A stretch of DNA of 64,000 nucleotides. It comes from Panulirus ornatus (Eukaryota; Arthropoda; Malacostraca; Decapoda; Palinuridae). The notes beneath the pieces are model-generated. The model saw only the letters and a list, made by a program, of their open reading frames with translations. It was not told where the DNA came from and searched no databases. Both the position numbers and the translations under genes were made by a program. The stretch is taken from the NCBI RefSeq assembly GCF_036320965.1, contig NC_092249.1, forward strand, positions 690,114 to 754,113. The letters run 5' to 3'. Below, piece after piece: positions 38,401 through 47,037 of this stretch. Every line of letters starts with the position of its first letter. Position 1 is the first letter of the stretch.

Positions 38401-40755
38401 GTATACATATATATACACACACATGTACATATATATGCACATGTACATAATTCATACTGTCTGCCCTTATTCATTCCTGTCACCACCCTGCCACACATGA
38501 AATGACAACCCCCTCCCTCCACATGTGTGCAAGGTAGCGCTAGGGAAGACAACAAAGGCCTCATTTGTTCACACTCAGTCTCTAGCTGTCATGTATAATG
38601 CACCAAAACCACAGCTCGCTTTCCACATCCAGTATTTGAGGCCAATAGAATATATTCTCCCTCAGATGTGGTTTTCATTATTACTACTTTAAGCTCTGTT
38701 ACTTATAATGTCTTTAATCCATCCTCCAAATTTATCCTCAATGATTTATTTAGCTACTTTCTCTAGAATTTTTTTGTTTTGCTTTTTTAAATGCTTTTGC
38801 AAAATCTAGAAAAATAGCATCCATTCTTTTTATTTTCATAATTTAATTTCTCCATGCATATTGAGCTGAAAACCAGTTGTCCAGTTAATATTCTGCTTTT
38901 TTTTTAAGTCCAGCTGTGGATTTCATGTTTTTTGCTTTGCTCAAAGACAGTATGTGAATAGTAATCTTAGGTTTCTTTCCATGTCGTGTATAACTCTCTG
39001 CCTTTTATGGTATTTCATTATTTCTACATTTAGGTTCCTTGTTTTCTTATCCAACTCTTTTAATCTTGCTTTTTTCCTCACTCTCCTTCTCTTCTGTTCC
39101 CATGCTCTTCCCTTATTCTTCCACTGTTGTATCTCCTTGGTATCTTCCTATATTTTTGGAAGAGAGACCCCTTCCCATGTATTTCATGTATGTCATAGAA
39201 GGCAACTAGAAGGGGCAAAAGATGGGTCTGGGAAGCCCCCCTTCTTGTATCTTATTTTAAAATTAGTGAGGAAGGAGCCAAGTAAGGCTCAGTAGTTTTT
39301 TCTGATATTACCTTAAGTCGGGAAATGATGAACGGACACAGAAGAAAAACACTATCCTGTATACATACCTGCTAGCCCTTCTCATTATAGAGTGTGAGGA
39401 ACAGATACCTAAGCTTTTAAGAAATTTCCCCATTTTACTCTTTTTATTCGTAATGTAAGAAAAAGATGATATCGATGGGGAGATGTGTAATTGAGGATGA
39501 AGTCTGCACACTTACAATCTTCCAGAAATTCCTTGCAGTTGTATTTTAGTAGCATTAGGTCACTTTTATTTTTGCAGATAGAGCAGCTTGCTCAAAAAGC
39601 AGAGAAGCGTGCCCGGAGTCGGGAATATCAAATAGTTGAAGGCTTCTCTGGATGGTGGTTTCCCTGCACAAAAGGCATTGGTGTATGTTGTCATCCACCT
39701 TGTACTGATGAACCTCGGATAGCACTCCAGCCTGGTGATGAAGTTTCCGTAACCCGATGGAAAAAGTAAGTGTCATGCATTATGTTATTCTGTGTGCAAG
39801 ATGTTTTACTTCTTTATATTTAGCTTCTCATCATTAGTTTCAGTTACTTTCTTACCTGTTCAGTTGGTTGACTGGCATAGGTGAAGACAAAGGAGTCCAT
39901 TTGCTATTTGAAGAATTACAAATTATGGTTTGAGCTCCTTTGTGTATGTATAAAACTGGGTGAATTTGTTTGTCCTTGGGCAAGTGGAAGAGTGCAGTAG
40001 TGTCTTTGAGAAAATGAAATGGATAGTCAAAAATTTCCTTTTAGTTTTATCATCCTGATAAAGGTTCTTTGAACACATTTACACTTCTTGGCTTTAGAAT
40101 ATTAGGTAGAAGTAGTAGGTAGGAACTTTAGATAGAAGTACTGTAGTTGGTAGGAACATTAGGTAGGAGCCTCTAGAGACACTGTGCAAGAGTTGCCCTC
40201 TGCCAATGCTACGTTAAGATTGAGGTGCAAGAGGCGAAGAAGTGGCACTGGAGTTTACCAGTTACGGAGACTTCTGCCATTGCCACTCCCTTGAGGCAGT
40301 TTCCAGAGGGAACAGGCAACTGAGATATGGATAGATAGATAGAATATGTGTGAGTGAACTTAATGGCTTTGTGCTCTTGATTGAGAATAATGTTATAAAG
40401 ACTACTCATAGATAGGTAGAAGTTGTACATTAGTTCATAGAAGATGGCTGTATTTTGTTGTGATACAGTACTTAACTTTTTTAATATTCTCACTCCAGTG
40501 CCCTGTTTGATACGGTATATCATTTCTAGTATGTGATATTGAATGTTTGATTCCAGGTATTGGCTATATGGTGAACGCATTAACTTCAGAGATTCTTTGG
40601 TAGCAAATCTAGACATCACCTTACGCCACAGAGGATGGTTCCCTCGCCGCTGTGCTGTACAGGTCTTCAATACTGAAAATGACACTGATACTTCTTCTTT
40701 ACCCTCAGTTCCATATGGTCAAAAAAAGAACCAAGAACAAAAGAAGAACCGGTGA
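20393..40755 (+). CDS. Zdhhc6: Palmitoyltransferase ZDHHC6 (DHHC domain plus SH3-like domain, ER)
   Basis: Nine coding exons splice to 406 residues (human ZDHHC6 is 413): 20393-20447, 21213-21394, 31719-31803, 33533-33696, 36056-36190, 36406-36537, 37467-37547, 39578-39765, 40557-40755. All have GT-AG borders and compatible phases. The protein starts [19 protein letters not shown], close to the human LKRLCHWGPIIALG. The DHHC cysteine-rich domain spans about residues 91-125, with DHHC at 116-119 (Cys119 catalytic). Hydrophobic segments lie near 15-32, 44-66, 130-155 and 178-205. A cytosolic SH3-like domain fills about 300-385. The last residues are KKNR, a KKxx ER-retrieval motif as in vertebrate ZDHHC6. 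In the known family this enzyme S-acylates ER proteins such as calnexin and, with selenoprotein K, the IP3 receptor. The start is in an exon preceded by an acceptor, so a 5' UTR exon lies upstream. Confidence 0.95.
20653..21126 (+). mobile_element. RTE-like LINE, copy B (3' UTR only)
   Basis: A severely 5'-truncated copy in ZDHHC6 intron 1 begins within the last RT codons (NGLNQ region) and runs to the GACAGCGACAAAGCAAAATG tail. It is flanked by a perfect 13-bp duplication, ATAGAAATGTTTT, at 20640-20652 and 21127-21139. Confidence 0.95.
21213..21394 (+). CDS. Zdhhc6: ZDHHC6 exon 2
   Basis: Acceptor GATTTTCTAG, donor CCG|GTTTGT. It encodes residues 19-79, including the second hydrophobic segment ([20 protein letters not shown]) and the [12 protein letters not shown] loop, which corresponds to the vertebrate VGPGFVPLGWKP. 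Confidence 0.93.
24087..25175 (+). pseudogene. LINE endonuclease domain (copy C, broken)
   Basis: AP-endonuclease-like (exonuclease/endonuclease/phosphatase fold) motifs are present in order: [24 protein letters not shown] (catalytic Glu), [20 protein letters not shown] (24535-24549), [13 protein letters not shown] and [12 protein letters not shown] (SDH near 24822). A TGA after SSFDA splits the domain. Copy H has CAA-Asp-Trp at that place, so the stop is a private mutation. The style resembles the endonuclease of RTE-clade elements, often mis-annotated as craniofacial development protein 2-like. Confidence 0.85.
25200..27032 (+). pseudogene. LINE reverse transcriptase domain (copy C, broken)
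   Basis: The RT blocks run through at least five frame-broken segments (25200-25457, 25423-25653, 25647-26387, 26397-26810, 26811-27032). Motif A ([11 protein letters not shown]) and motif B ([11 protein letters not shown]) are intact. The catalytic FADD motif near 26285 reads FADET and runs directly into CERRK, so about 18 residues are missing compared with copy A. The element cannot encode a working enzyme. Confidence 0.85.
27315..28141 (-). mobile_element. RTE-like LINE, copy D (nested in copy C)
   Basis: A 5'-truncated antisense copy sits inside the 3' UTR of copy C. It is flanked by a perfect 17-bp duplication of host LINE sequence, GTATACGTTGAGATGTA, at 27298-27314 and 28142-28158. It covers the last RT residues ([17 protein letters not shown] onward) and the 3' UTR. 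Confidence 0.95.
28291..30142. other. ZDHHC6 intron 2, no recognised element
   Basis: AT-rich sequence with short chance open frames only. Confidence 0.5.
30143..30353 (-). mobile_element. Composite SINE-like element, complete copy
   Basis: Read on the - strand, it begins with the same head as LINE C (GAAAGAATACTTCCCACG, then GACTAAAAGGGGAGGGAGCG). It passes through CCAGTCCTCTGTTCTTAACG and ends in a LINE-like tail (GCTACCTCGCTAATGCGGGA) plus A-rich sequence. It is about 210 bp with no open frame. Other copies are at 58495-58735 (+) and 3165-3252 (partial). Confidence 0.8.
31719..31803 (+). CDS. Zdhhc6: ZDHHC6 exon 3
   Basis: Acceptor TATAATTCCAG, donor AAAT|GTGAGT. It encodes [19 protein letters not shown], then APRSHHCRK and the first base of Cys108. 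This is the first half of the zinc-binding DHHC cysteine-rich domain (Cys91, Cys94, His104, Cys105). Confidence 0.95.
32461..33432 (-). mobile_element. RTE-like LINE, copy F
   Basis: An antisense, 5'-truncated copy in ZDHHC6 intron 3. The tail at 32476 starts TTTGCTTTGTCGCTGTCTTC. The RT C-terminus is present up to the [19 protein letters not shown] region. TTTTATT occurs at both borders, a possible short duplication, but it is low complexity. Confidence 0.9.
33533..33696 (+). CDS. Zdhhc6: ZDHHC6 exon 4 (DHHC catalytic motif)
   Basis: Acceptor CTCTTACAG, donor AGG|GTTAGT. It completes Cys108 and encodes [20 protein letters not shown], then a hydrophobic segment ([12 protein letters not shown]). 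The motif is intact, so the enzyme is predicted to be active. Confidence 0.97.
33838..33985 (-). mobile_element. Old composite-element or LINE head fragment
   Basis: The + strand order GGAGGATTTCCAG, then TGCCCTCTGTATCATGCAAGG, then TTCTGTCTCTCCTATTCCCA parallels the head of the composite element at 30240-30353, with many substitutions. Confidence 0.5.
34020..34230 (+). mobile_element. ATAG-tailed SINE-like element, copy 1
   Basis: Shared blocks (GTGGAAGAATG, AGTGGTGCATGTGAGG, ACAGGGATAAGTGGAGACTT, TTGGCCACCCC) are followed by a tail of GTAGATAGTTAGA type. The same order is seen at 44770-44960, and its right half at 40230-40345 and 51440-51795. Confidence 0.6.
34960..35530 (+). mobile_element. 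Ancient RTE-like LINE relic
   Basis: It aligns by eye to the RT C-terminus and 3' UTR of the young family: GAGAGCTGAACAGGGTGT, GGATGCAGGAGGATGAGAGG, AGAATTGGAGCAGTGCG and TGGTTTTGGTGCATTGTTTG occur in the right order. Divergence is heavy and there are no open frames. It lies in ZDHHC6 intron 4. Confidence 0.6.
36056..36190 (+). CDS. Zdhhc6: ZDHHC6 exon 5
   Basis: Acceptor TTGTTTTACAG, donor CAG|GTCTGT. It encodes residues 163-207: a luminal stretch ([20 protein letters not shown]) and the last transmembrane helix ([18 protein letters not shown]). Confidence 0.95.
36406..36537 (+). CDS. Zdhhc6: ZDHHC6 exon 6
   Basis: Acceptor ATCCAACAG, donor CAG|GTAGTG. It encodes [19 protein letters not shown], then the [15 protein letters not shown] segment. 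This matches the conserved cytosolic linker of ZDHHC6 (ILRNKTSIESWIEEKA in human). Confidence 0.96.
37467..37547 (+). CDS. Zdhhc6: ZDHHC6 exon 7
   Basis: Acceptor ACTTTTGCAG, donor ACA|GTATGT. It encodes 27 residues ending [13 protein letters not shown], the counterpart of the vertebrate WPVREGCHQYSLT. Confidence 0.95.
37690..38900 (-). mobile_element. CR1-type LINE relic, interrupted by LINE copy G
   Basis: On the - strand, 38900-38641 contains [14 protein letters not shown] (RT motif A, LDFxKAFD type). 38254-38113 contains [11 protein letters not shown] (motif C) followed by HEDLDKIYK. 37690-38100 holds decayed C-terminal sequence ([14 protein letters not shown]). The order and spacing fit a CR1/L2-type reverse transcriptase with stops. 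It lies in ZDHHC6 intron 7, and copy G splits it between motifs A and C. Confidence 0.7.
38255..38640 (-). mobile_element. RTE-like LINE, copy G (3' UTR only)
   Basis: An antisense 3' UTR fragment runs from the tail (TGCTTTGTTGCTGTCTCCCG) to CTTTCCACATCCAG. It is inserted within the CR1-type relic and is severely 5'-truncated. Confidence 0.9.
39150..39290 (+). mobile_element. Head fragment of LINE or composite element
   Basis: GAGACCCCTTCCCATGTATT, then GTCATAGAAGGCAACTAGAA and GGGAAGCCCCCCTTCTTGTA follow the order of the LINE C head (23950-24060), with substitutions. Confidence 0.55.
39578..39765 (+). CDS. Zdhhc6: ZDHHC6 exon 8 (start of the SH3-like domain)
   Basis: Acceptor TTTTTGCAG, donor AAAAA|GTAAGT (phase 2). 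It encodes [20 protein letters not shown], then [20 protein letters not shown] and [15 protein letters not shown]. Cysteines are at residues 308, 315, 316 and 320. Confidence 0.95.
40225..40345 (+). mobile_element. ATAG-tailed SINE-like element, copy 2
   Basis: GAAGTGGCACTGGAGTTTAC, then GGAGACTTCTGCCATTGCCA, then CAGAGGGAACAGGCAACTGA and a GATAGATAGATAGAATA tail. The same order occurs at 51440-51795. Confidence 0.6.
40557..40755 (+). CDS. Zdhhc6: ZDHHC6 exon 9 (C-terminus, ER-retrieval KKNR)
   Basis: Acceptor GATTCCAG. It encodes [27 protein letters not shown] (the conserved end of the SH3-like domain), a variable linker, and QKKNR followed by TGA at 40753-40755. A GTAAGT lies four bases after the stop, so the 3' UTR may be spliced. 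Confidence 0.95.
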
Positions 40756-41067
40756 TATAGTAAGTTTCTATTAAGAATCATCGGATTGACATGTTGGAAG
40801 TCAGTCATTGTGCAGGGAAGGCATAATTAGGACAGTTGTATTACCTGCCTATACATTCATTTTCCTGTCACACTAATGGCATCTGAAATCTCATTTATTG
40901 TTTTGTAGTGGAATTTGAACCTTCTGGTTTTGAACAATATTATCTGATGCATAGACTTAAAGAAACATGTCATTTTTCTTTGTTTATGTTTATTTGATTT
41001 TGATGGTACATAGCATTGTAGTAACCATGTGATGATCCAGGTTATCAGGTACAGGTTTTTCAACTTG

Positions 41068-44000
41068 GAGAGAGATGGGTGATTATTGGTGCCTATGCAC
41101 CTGGTCATGAGAAGAAATATCATGAGAGGCAAGTGTTTTGGGAGCAGCTGAGTGAGTGTGTTAGCGGTTTTGATGCACAAGACTGGGTTATAGTGATGGG
41201 TGATTTGAATGCAAAGGTGAGTAACGTGGCAGTTGAGGGTATAATTGATGTACATGGGATGTTCAGTGTTGTAAATGGAAATGGTGACGACCATGTAGAT
41301 TTGTGTGCTGAAAAAGACTGGTGATTGGGAATACCTGGTTTAAAATGTGAGAGACATAAGTATACGTATGTAAGTAGGAGAGATGGCCAGAGAGCATTAT
41401 TGGACTATGTGTTGATAGGCGTGTGAAAGAGAGACTTTTGGATGTTAATGTCTTGAAAGGGGCAACTTGAGGGATGTCTGATCATTATCTTGTGGAGGCA
41501 AGGTGAAGATTTGTAGAGGTTTTCGGAAAAGAAGAGAGAATGTTGAGGTGAAGAGGCATTAGAGTAAGTGAGCTTGGAAAGGAGACTTGTGTGAGGAAGT
41601 ACCAGAAGAGATTGAGTGCAGAATGGCAAAAGGTGAGAGTAAAGGACATAAAGGGAGTGGGGGAGGAATGGGGTATATTTAGGGAAGCAGTGATGGCTTG
41701 CACAAAAGATGCTTGTGACATGAGAAAGGTGGGAGATGGGTAGATTAGAAAGGGTAGTGAGTGGTGGGCTGAAGTAGCAAGATTGTTAGTAAAAGAGAAG
41801 AGAGAGGCATTTGGATGATTTTTGTAGGGAAATGGTGTAAATGACTGAGAGACATATAAAAGAAAGAGGCAGGAGGTCAAGAGAAAGATGCAAGAGGTGA
41901 AAAGAGGGCAATTGAGAGTTAGGGTGAGAGAGTATTGTAAAATTTTAGGGAGAATAAAAAGATGTTTTGGAAGGAGGTAAATAAACTGTGAAAGACAAGA
42001 GAACAAATGGGAACATCGGTGAAGGGGGCTAATGGGCAGGTGATAACAAGTAGTGTTGAAGTGAGAAGATGTAGTGAGTATTTTGAAGGTTTTTTGAATG
42101 TGTTTGATGATAGAGTGACAGATATAGGGTGTTTTGGTCGAGGTGGTTTGCGAAGGGAGAGGGTCAGGGAAAATGATTTGGTAAACAGAGAAGAGGTGGT
42201 GAAAGCTTTGCGTAAGATGAGAGCCGGCAAGGCAGCAGGTTTGGATGGTATTGCAGTGGAATTTATTAAAAAAGGGGGTGACTGTGTTGTTGACTGGTTG
42301 GTGAGAATATTCATTGTATGTATGGTTCATGGTGAAGTGCCTGAGGATTGGCAGAATGCATGCATAGTGTCATTGTATAAAGGCAATGGGGATAAAGGTG
42401 AGTGGTCAAATTACAGAGGTATACGTTTATTGAGTATTCCTGGGAAATTATATGGGAGGGTATTGATTGAGAGGGTGAAGGCATGTACAGAGCATCAGAC
42501 TGGGGAAGAGCAGTGTGGTTTCAGAAGTGGTAGAGGCTGTGTGGATCAGGTGTTTGCTTTGAAGAATGTATGTGAGAAATACTTAGAAAAACAGATGGAT
42601 TTGTATGCACCATTTATGGATCTGGAGAAGGCATATGATAGGGTTGATAGAAATGCTCTGTGGAAGGTATTAAGAGTATATGGCGTGTGAGATAAGTTGC
42701 TAGAAGCAATGAAAATTTTTTTTCGGGGATGTAAGGCATGTGTACGAATAGGAAGAGGAAAGTTATTGGTTCCCAGTGAATTTCGGTTTATGGCAGGGGT
42801 GCGTGATGTCTCCATGGTTATTTAATTTGTTTATGGAGGAGTTGTTAGGGAGGAGAATGCAAGAGTTTTGGAGAGAGGGGCAAATATGCAGTCTGTTGTG
42901 GATGAGAGGGCTTAGGAAGTGAGTCAATTGTTGTTCGCTGATGATACAGTGCTGGTTGCTGATTTGGGTGAGAAACTGCAGAAGCTGGTGACTGAGTTTG
43001 GTAAAGAGAGTGAAAGAAGAAAACTGAGAGTAAATATGAATAAGAACAAGGTTATTAGGTTCAGTAGGGTCGAGGGACAAGTCAGTCGGAAGGTAAGTTT
43101 GAATGGAGAGAAACTGGGGGAAGTGAAGTGTTTTAGATATTTGGGAGTGGATTTGGCAGCAGATGGAACCATGGAAGCAGAAGTAAGTCACAAGGTTGGG
43201 GAGGGGGCGAAGGTTCTGTGAGTGTTGAAGAATGTGTGGAAGGCGAGGATGTTACTCCGGAGAGCAAAAATTTGTACGTTTGAAGGAATAGTGGTTCCAA
43301 CAATGTTATATGGTTGCGAGGCATCGGTTATAGAAAGGGTTTTGCAGAGAAGGGTGGATGTGTTGGAAATGAGATGTTTGAGGACAATATGTGGTAGGAG
43401 GTGCTTTGATCGAGTAAGTAATGAAAGGGTAAGAGAGATGTGCGGTAATAAAGAGAGTGTGGTTGAGAGAGTAGAAGAGGATGTATTGAAATGGTTTGGT
43501 TGCATGGAGAGAATGAGTGGGGAAAGATTGACAAAGAGAATATATGTGTCAGAGGTGGAGGGAACAAGGAGAAGTGTGAGACCAAATTGGAGGTGGAAGG
43601 ATGGAGTGAAAGAGATTTTGAGCGATCAGCGCCTGAACATACATGAGGGGAAAGGCTTGCAAGGAATAGAGTGAATTTGAACGATGTTATGTGACGGGGT
43701 CGACCTGCTGTCATTGGATTGAACCAGGGCATGTGAAGAATCTGGGGTAAACCATTGAGAGTTTTTTGGCGCCTGGATTTGGAAAGGGAGCTGAGGTTTC
43801 GGTGCATTACACATGACAGCTGGAGAATGAGTGTGAAAGAATGTGTCCTCTGTTGTCTTTTCCTAGCGTGACCTTGCGCGCACGTGGGGGGGAGAGGGGT
43901 GCCATTTCATGTTTGGCGGGATGGCAGTGGGAATGCATGAAGGCAGCATGTATGAATATGTACATGCATATTTATGTATATGTCTGTGTATGTATACATA

Positions 44001-44150
44001 TGTATACATTGAAATGTATATGTATGTATATTTGCGTGTGTGGGCATTTATGTATATACATGTGTATGTGGGTGGGTTGGGCCATTCTTTCGTCTGTTTC
44101 CTTGCTTTACCTTGCTAATGCGGGAGACCGAAAAAGTATAATAAAAAAAT
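41068..44150 (+). mobile_element. RTE-like LINE, copy H
   Basis: The copy begins within the endonuclease (GAGAGAGATGGGTGATTATT) and runs through the RT to a degenerate tail (CTAATGCGGGAGACCGAAAA). It is older than A and C: the RT is split over several frames (42007-42690, 42919-43221, 43222-43674). It is inserted just downstream of the ZDHHC6 stop codon, possibly in the 3' UTR intron. Confidence 0.92.
42007..43674 (+). pseudogene. LINE reverse transcriptase (copy H, broken)
   Basis: [18 protein letters not shown], the YRGIRLLSIPGK block, [14 protein letters not shown] (motif A), LLFADDTVLVADLG (motif C, near 42930-42960) and MLYGCEASVIERV are readable in three frames. There is a TGA just after motif A (GVxDK region) and frameshifts between motifs A and C. 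Confidence 0.85.
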
Positions 44151-44366
44151 GATAATAGCATATATACATATGCTATTAGTGTGGAGCATATGTAACTATT
44201 TTTAGCATACAAATTTTGGACATTATATAACTTCTTTGTCATTCCCTTCCAGTTAAGTAAAGTTTGGTGTCATTTTCTCATTTAACTTTAAGTTCTGGAA
44301 TGATATCTTGTGAGACCCAACTCAAAATATATATTGCTCATTACAATTAGCTCCATTTCCCTTTAG

Positions 44367-44519
44367 TGTGAATCAAGTGCATATCAGCATGCACTTCTTA
44401 GGGAAACAACTTTGCAAAACTGGAATCCTCGGTCTTACAGATTGGCAAAGGGCAGGGATGCCCCGTTCCCAGAGAGAGATGTTCAACTTCTTAGTTCATT
44501 TCATGAAAATAAAGAGTAA
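44367..44519 (+). other. Candidate terminal or 3' UTR exon
   Basis: After TTTCCCTTTAG the sequence is open for 50 codons to TAA (CESSAYQHALLRETTLQNWN, then PRSYRLAKGRDAPFPERDVQ, then LLSSFHENKE). An AATAAA overlaps its end (44508-44513). A second frame is also open. It could be a 3' UTR exon paired with the GTAAGT just after the ZDHHC6 stop, an alternative last exon, or chance. I recognise no family. Confidence 0.4.
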
Positions 44520-44769
44520 TAATTGAAATGCTAGGCATACTATATTCAGACAAAGCTGAAAATGATAATCATAAGCAATTTATTAAAACGCTTAGATTAG
44601 GCCATTTGACTGTACCTTACCCTGGGGACTGGTCTTTCTTAGTATTAGTAGAATTCCCCCATTTGATTTTTACTCAGTAATGGTGAATTACATGTAAAGT
44701 TAAAGCTTAGTCTTTCCTTTTTTAAATTGAAGGAAGATAAATTACAAGATTTTAAATGAATGATTAATA

Positions 44770-44960
44770 TCTGTAGTTATGACTTGGGCAAATAGGGTGG
44801 AAGAATACTTGAGTGAGAGAAATGGTGGAAGAATGCATGGAATGGTGTATGTGAGGGTAGCATGTACGGACAAGGATAAATGGAGACTTATTTGCCATGG
44901 CCATCCCTTGATGGGAGATCCTGCAGGGAACGGGCATCAGAGATATTTGTAGATAGCTTT
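44770..44960 (+). mobile_element. ATAG-tailed SINE-like element, copy 3
   Basis: GGTGGAAGAATGCATGGAAT, GACAAGGATAAATGGAGACT, TGCCATGGCCATCCCTTGAT and CATCAGAGATATTTGTAGATAG follow the order of copies 1 and 2. Confidence 0.65.
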
Positions 44961-45124
44961 ATTTAAAAACATGAGTTTTCAAAAAGAGAGTTTAATGTAT
45001 GCCTTGTAATTGGTTTTAAGAGAATGTTTGATATATTCTTTATTGCCATTATGCCACCCCAGGACTCATTTTCTATGGGTTCCTGGAACTCAGAGAATGC
45101 ACTACAGTCAGTAGCCAGGAATAG

Positions 45125-45210
45125 ATAAACTCTTTTGCAGTAGGAAGTTCTTTGGCAAGATTGTACTGTGATGATATGATCTCACCAAAGGTAACTTTCC
45201 ACTCAGCATA
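45125..45210. repeat. Unclassified dispersed repeat, copy 2
   Basis: TTTTGCAGTAGGAAGTTCTT, CAAGATTGTACTG and CTCACCAAAGGTAACTTTCC parallel 8287-8410. Confidence 0.45.
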
Positions 45211-45487
45211 ACCATAAGCAATTAGAGTCTAGTTATGCCTGATGTATACATATACAGATACATCACTGAATTTCCAGCAACTGATAGTTTGGTACCTCCT
45301 TTAGTCCAGATTGAATTACATGAGGGAACTTGAAATTACTGCAGCCACCAGACTAATTTACTGGATGGCCACAGATGGCATTGTGTGTACGGTGCGCTAA
45401 TTTACATTCTTTACACTGCACTTATTGGTGGTGATACCACAATTCTGTGAGATTCTTAGCTTATTTTGCTTAAATTCAACCTTAGCT

Positions 45488-46050
45488 ATGGCTTCTAAGA
45501 CATATGAGAGTGTCAGTTCTGATGTCAAATGTAAACACCAGTCCATGTCGACCCAAGATAAAGTAGAACTGTTGAAAAAATGGACCATGGTGTTTTGGTG
45601 CATAAGCTGTGTGACATCTACAGTATTGGTTCGTCGACTGTTTATGATATAAAGAAGGAAAGGGAGAAAACATTGAAATTCTATGCAGACAGCGATTCCA
45701 ACAAGCAAATGACCATTAGAAAAACTATGAAAGATGGTAAGAGCACTGAGCATGATAGAGTGATGATGGAATGGTTTCGACAGCTTCGAAGTGATGGAGT
45801 GGACTTGTCAGGTAGCATGATAATGAATCAGGCTAAGTTGTTCCACAAAGAACTTGAATTACAACATGAGCATAACTGTAGTGAAGGATGGCTTCAAAGA
45901 TTCAAGAAAAGTCATGGAATTTCGATGAATATAGTGTGCCGAGAAAAGCGGTCTGCAAACCATGAAGGAGCTGCTGAGTATGTGGACGAATTTGCGAAGC
46001 TCATAGCTGACGAGCACCTCATTCCTAAGCAGGTGTATATTGTATTTCAT
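45488..46050 (+). pseudogene. Tigger/Jerky transposase, N-terminal part (broken)
   Basis: It starts MASKTYESVSS and includes the first helix-turn-helix (STQDKVELLKK). After a one-base frameshift near 45580 it continues MDHGVLVHKLCDIYSIGSST, VYDIKKEREKTLKF and a CENP-B-type DNA-binding domain (CSEGWLQRFKKSHGIS). It stops at LIPKQVYI, exactly where a family member would continue into the first catalytic NADETG block. The DDE domain is absent, so this is a non-functional remnant. Confidence 0.85.
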
Positions 46051-46071
46051 TTATCTATTTAATTTACATTT

Positions 46072-46074
<3 letters not shown>

Positions 46075-46106
<32 letters not shown>

Positions 46107-47035
46107 CATCGTCGCTGTCTCCCGCGTTTGCGAGGTAGCGCAAGGAAACAGACGAAAGAAATGGCCCAACCCCCCCCATACACATGTACATACACACGTC
46201 CACACACGCAAATATACATACCTACACAGCTTTCCATGATTTACCCCGGACGCTTCACATGCCTTGATTCAATCCACTGACAGCACGTCAACCCCTGTAT
46301 ACCACATCGCTCCAATTCACTCTATTCCTTGCCCTCCTTTCACCCTCCTGCATGTTCAGGCCCCGATCACACAAAATCCTTTTCACTCCATCTTTCTACC
46401 TCCAATTTGGTCTCCCTCTTCTCCTCGTTCCCTCCACCTCCGACACATATATCCTCTTGGTCAATCTTTCCTCACTCATTCTCTCCATGTGCCCAAACCA
46501 TTTCAAAACACCCTCTTCTGCTCTCTCAACCACGCTCTTTTTATTTCCACACATTTCTCTTACCCTTACGTTACTTACTCGATCAAACCACCTCACACCA
46601 CACATTGTCCTCAAACATCTCATCTCCAGCACATCCATCCTCCTGCGAACAACTCTATCCATAGCCCACGCCTCGCAACCATACAACATTGTTGGAACCA
46701 CTATTCCTTCAAACATACCCATTTTTGCTTTCCGGGATAATGTTCTCGACTTCCACACATTTTTCAAGGCTCCCAAAATTTTCGCCCCCTCCCCCACCCT
46801 ATGATCCACTTCCGCTTCCATGGTTCCATCCGCTGCCAGATCCACTCCCAGATATCTAAAACACTTCACTTCCTCCAGTTTTTCTCCATTCAAACTCACC
46901 TCCCAATTGACTTGACCCTCAACCCTACTGTACCTAATAACCTTGCTCTTATTCACATTTACTCTTAACTTTCTTCTTCCACACACTTTACCAAACTCCG
47001 TCACCAGCTTCTGCAGTTTCTCACATGAATCCGCC
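46075..47035 (-). mobile_element. RTE-like LINE, copy I (nested in the Tigger element)
   Basis: An antisense copy with a 30-base poly-A tail (T run at 46075-46103 on +). It is flanked by a perfect 9-bp duplication ACATTTAAT (46066-46074 and 47036-47044). The coding part 46396-47037 is open for over 200 residues, and the copy looks young. The 3' UTR lacks an internal segment of about 257 bp relative to copy D. Confidence 0.95.
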
Positions 47036-47037
47036 AC
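46396..47037 (-). pseudogene. LINE RT C-terminal ORF (copy I, 5'-truncated)
   Basis: The frame starts just after the catalytic FADD motif (ADSCEKLQKLVTEFGKVC). It continues through [35 protein letters not shown] and [16 protein letters not shown] to RPNWR. Polymerase motifs A-C are missing by truncation at insertion. Confidence 0.85.
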
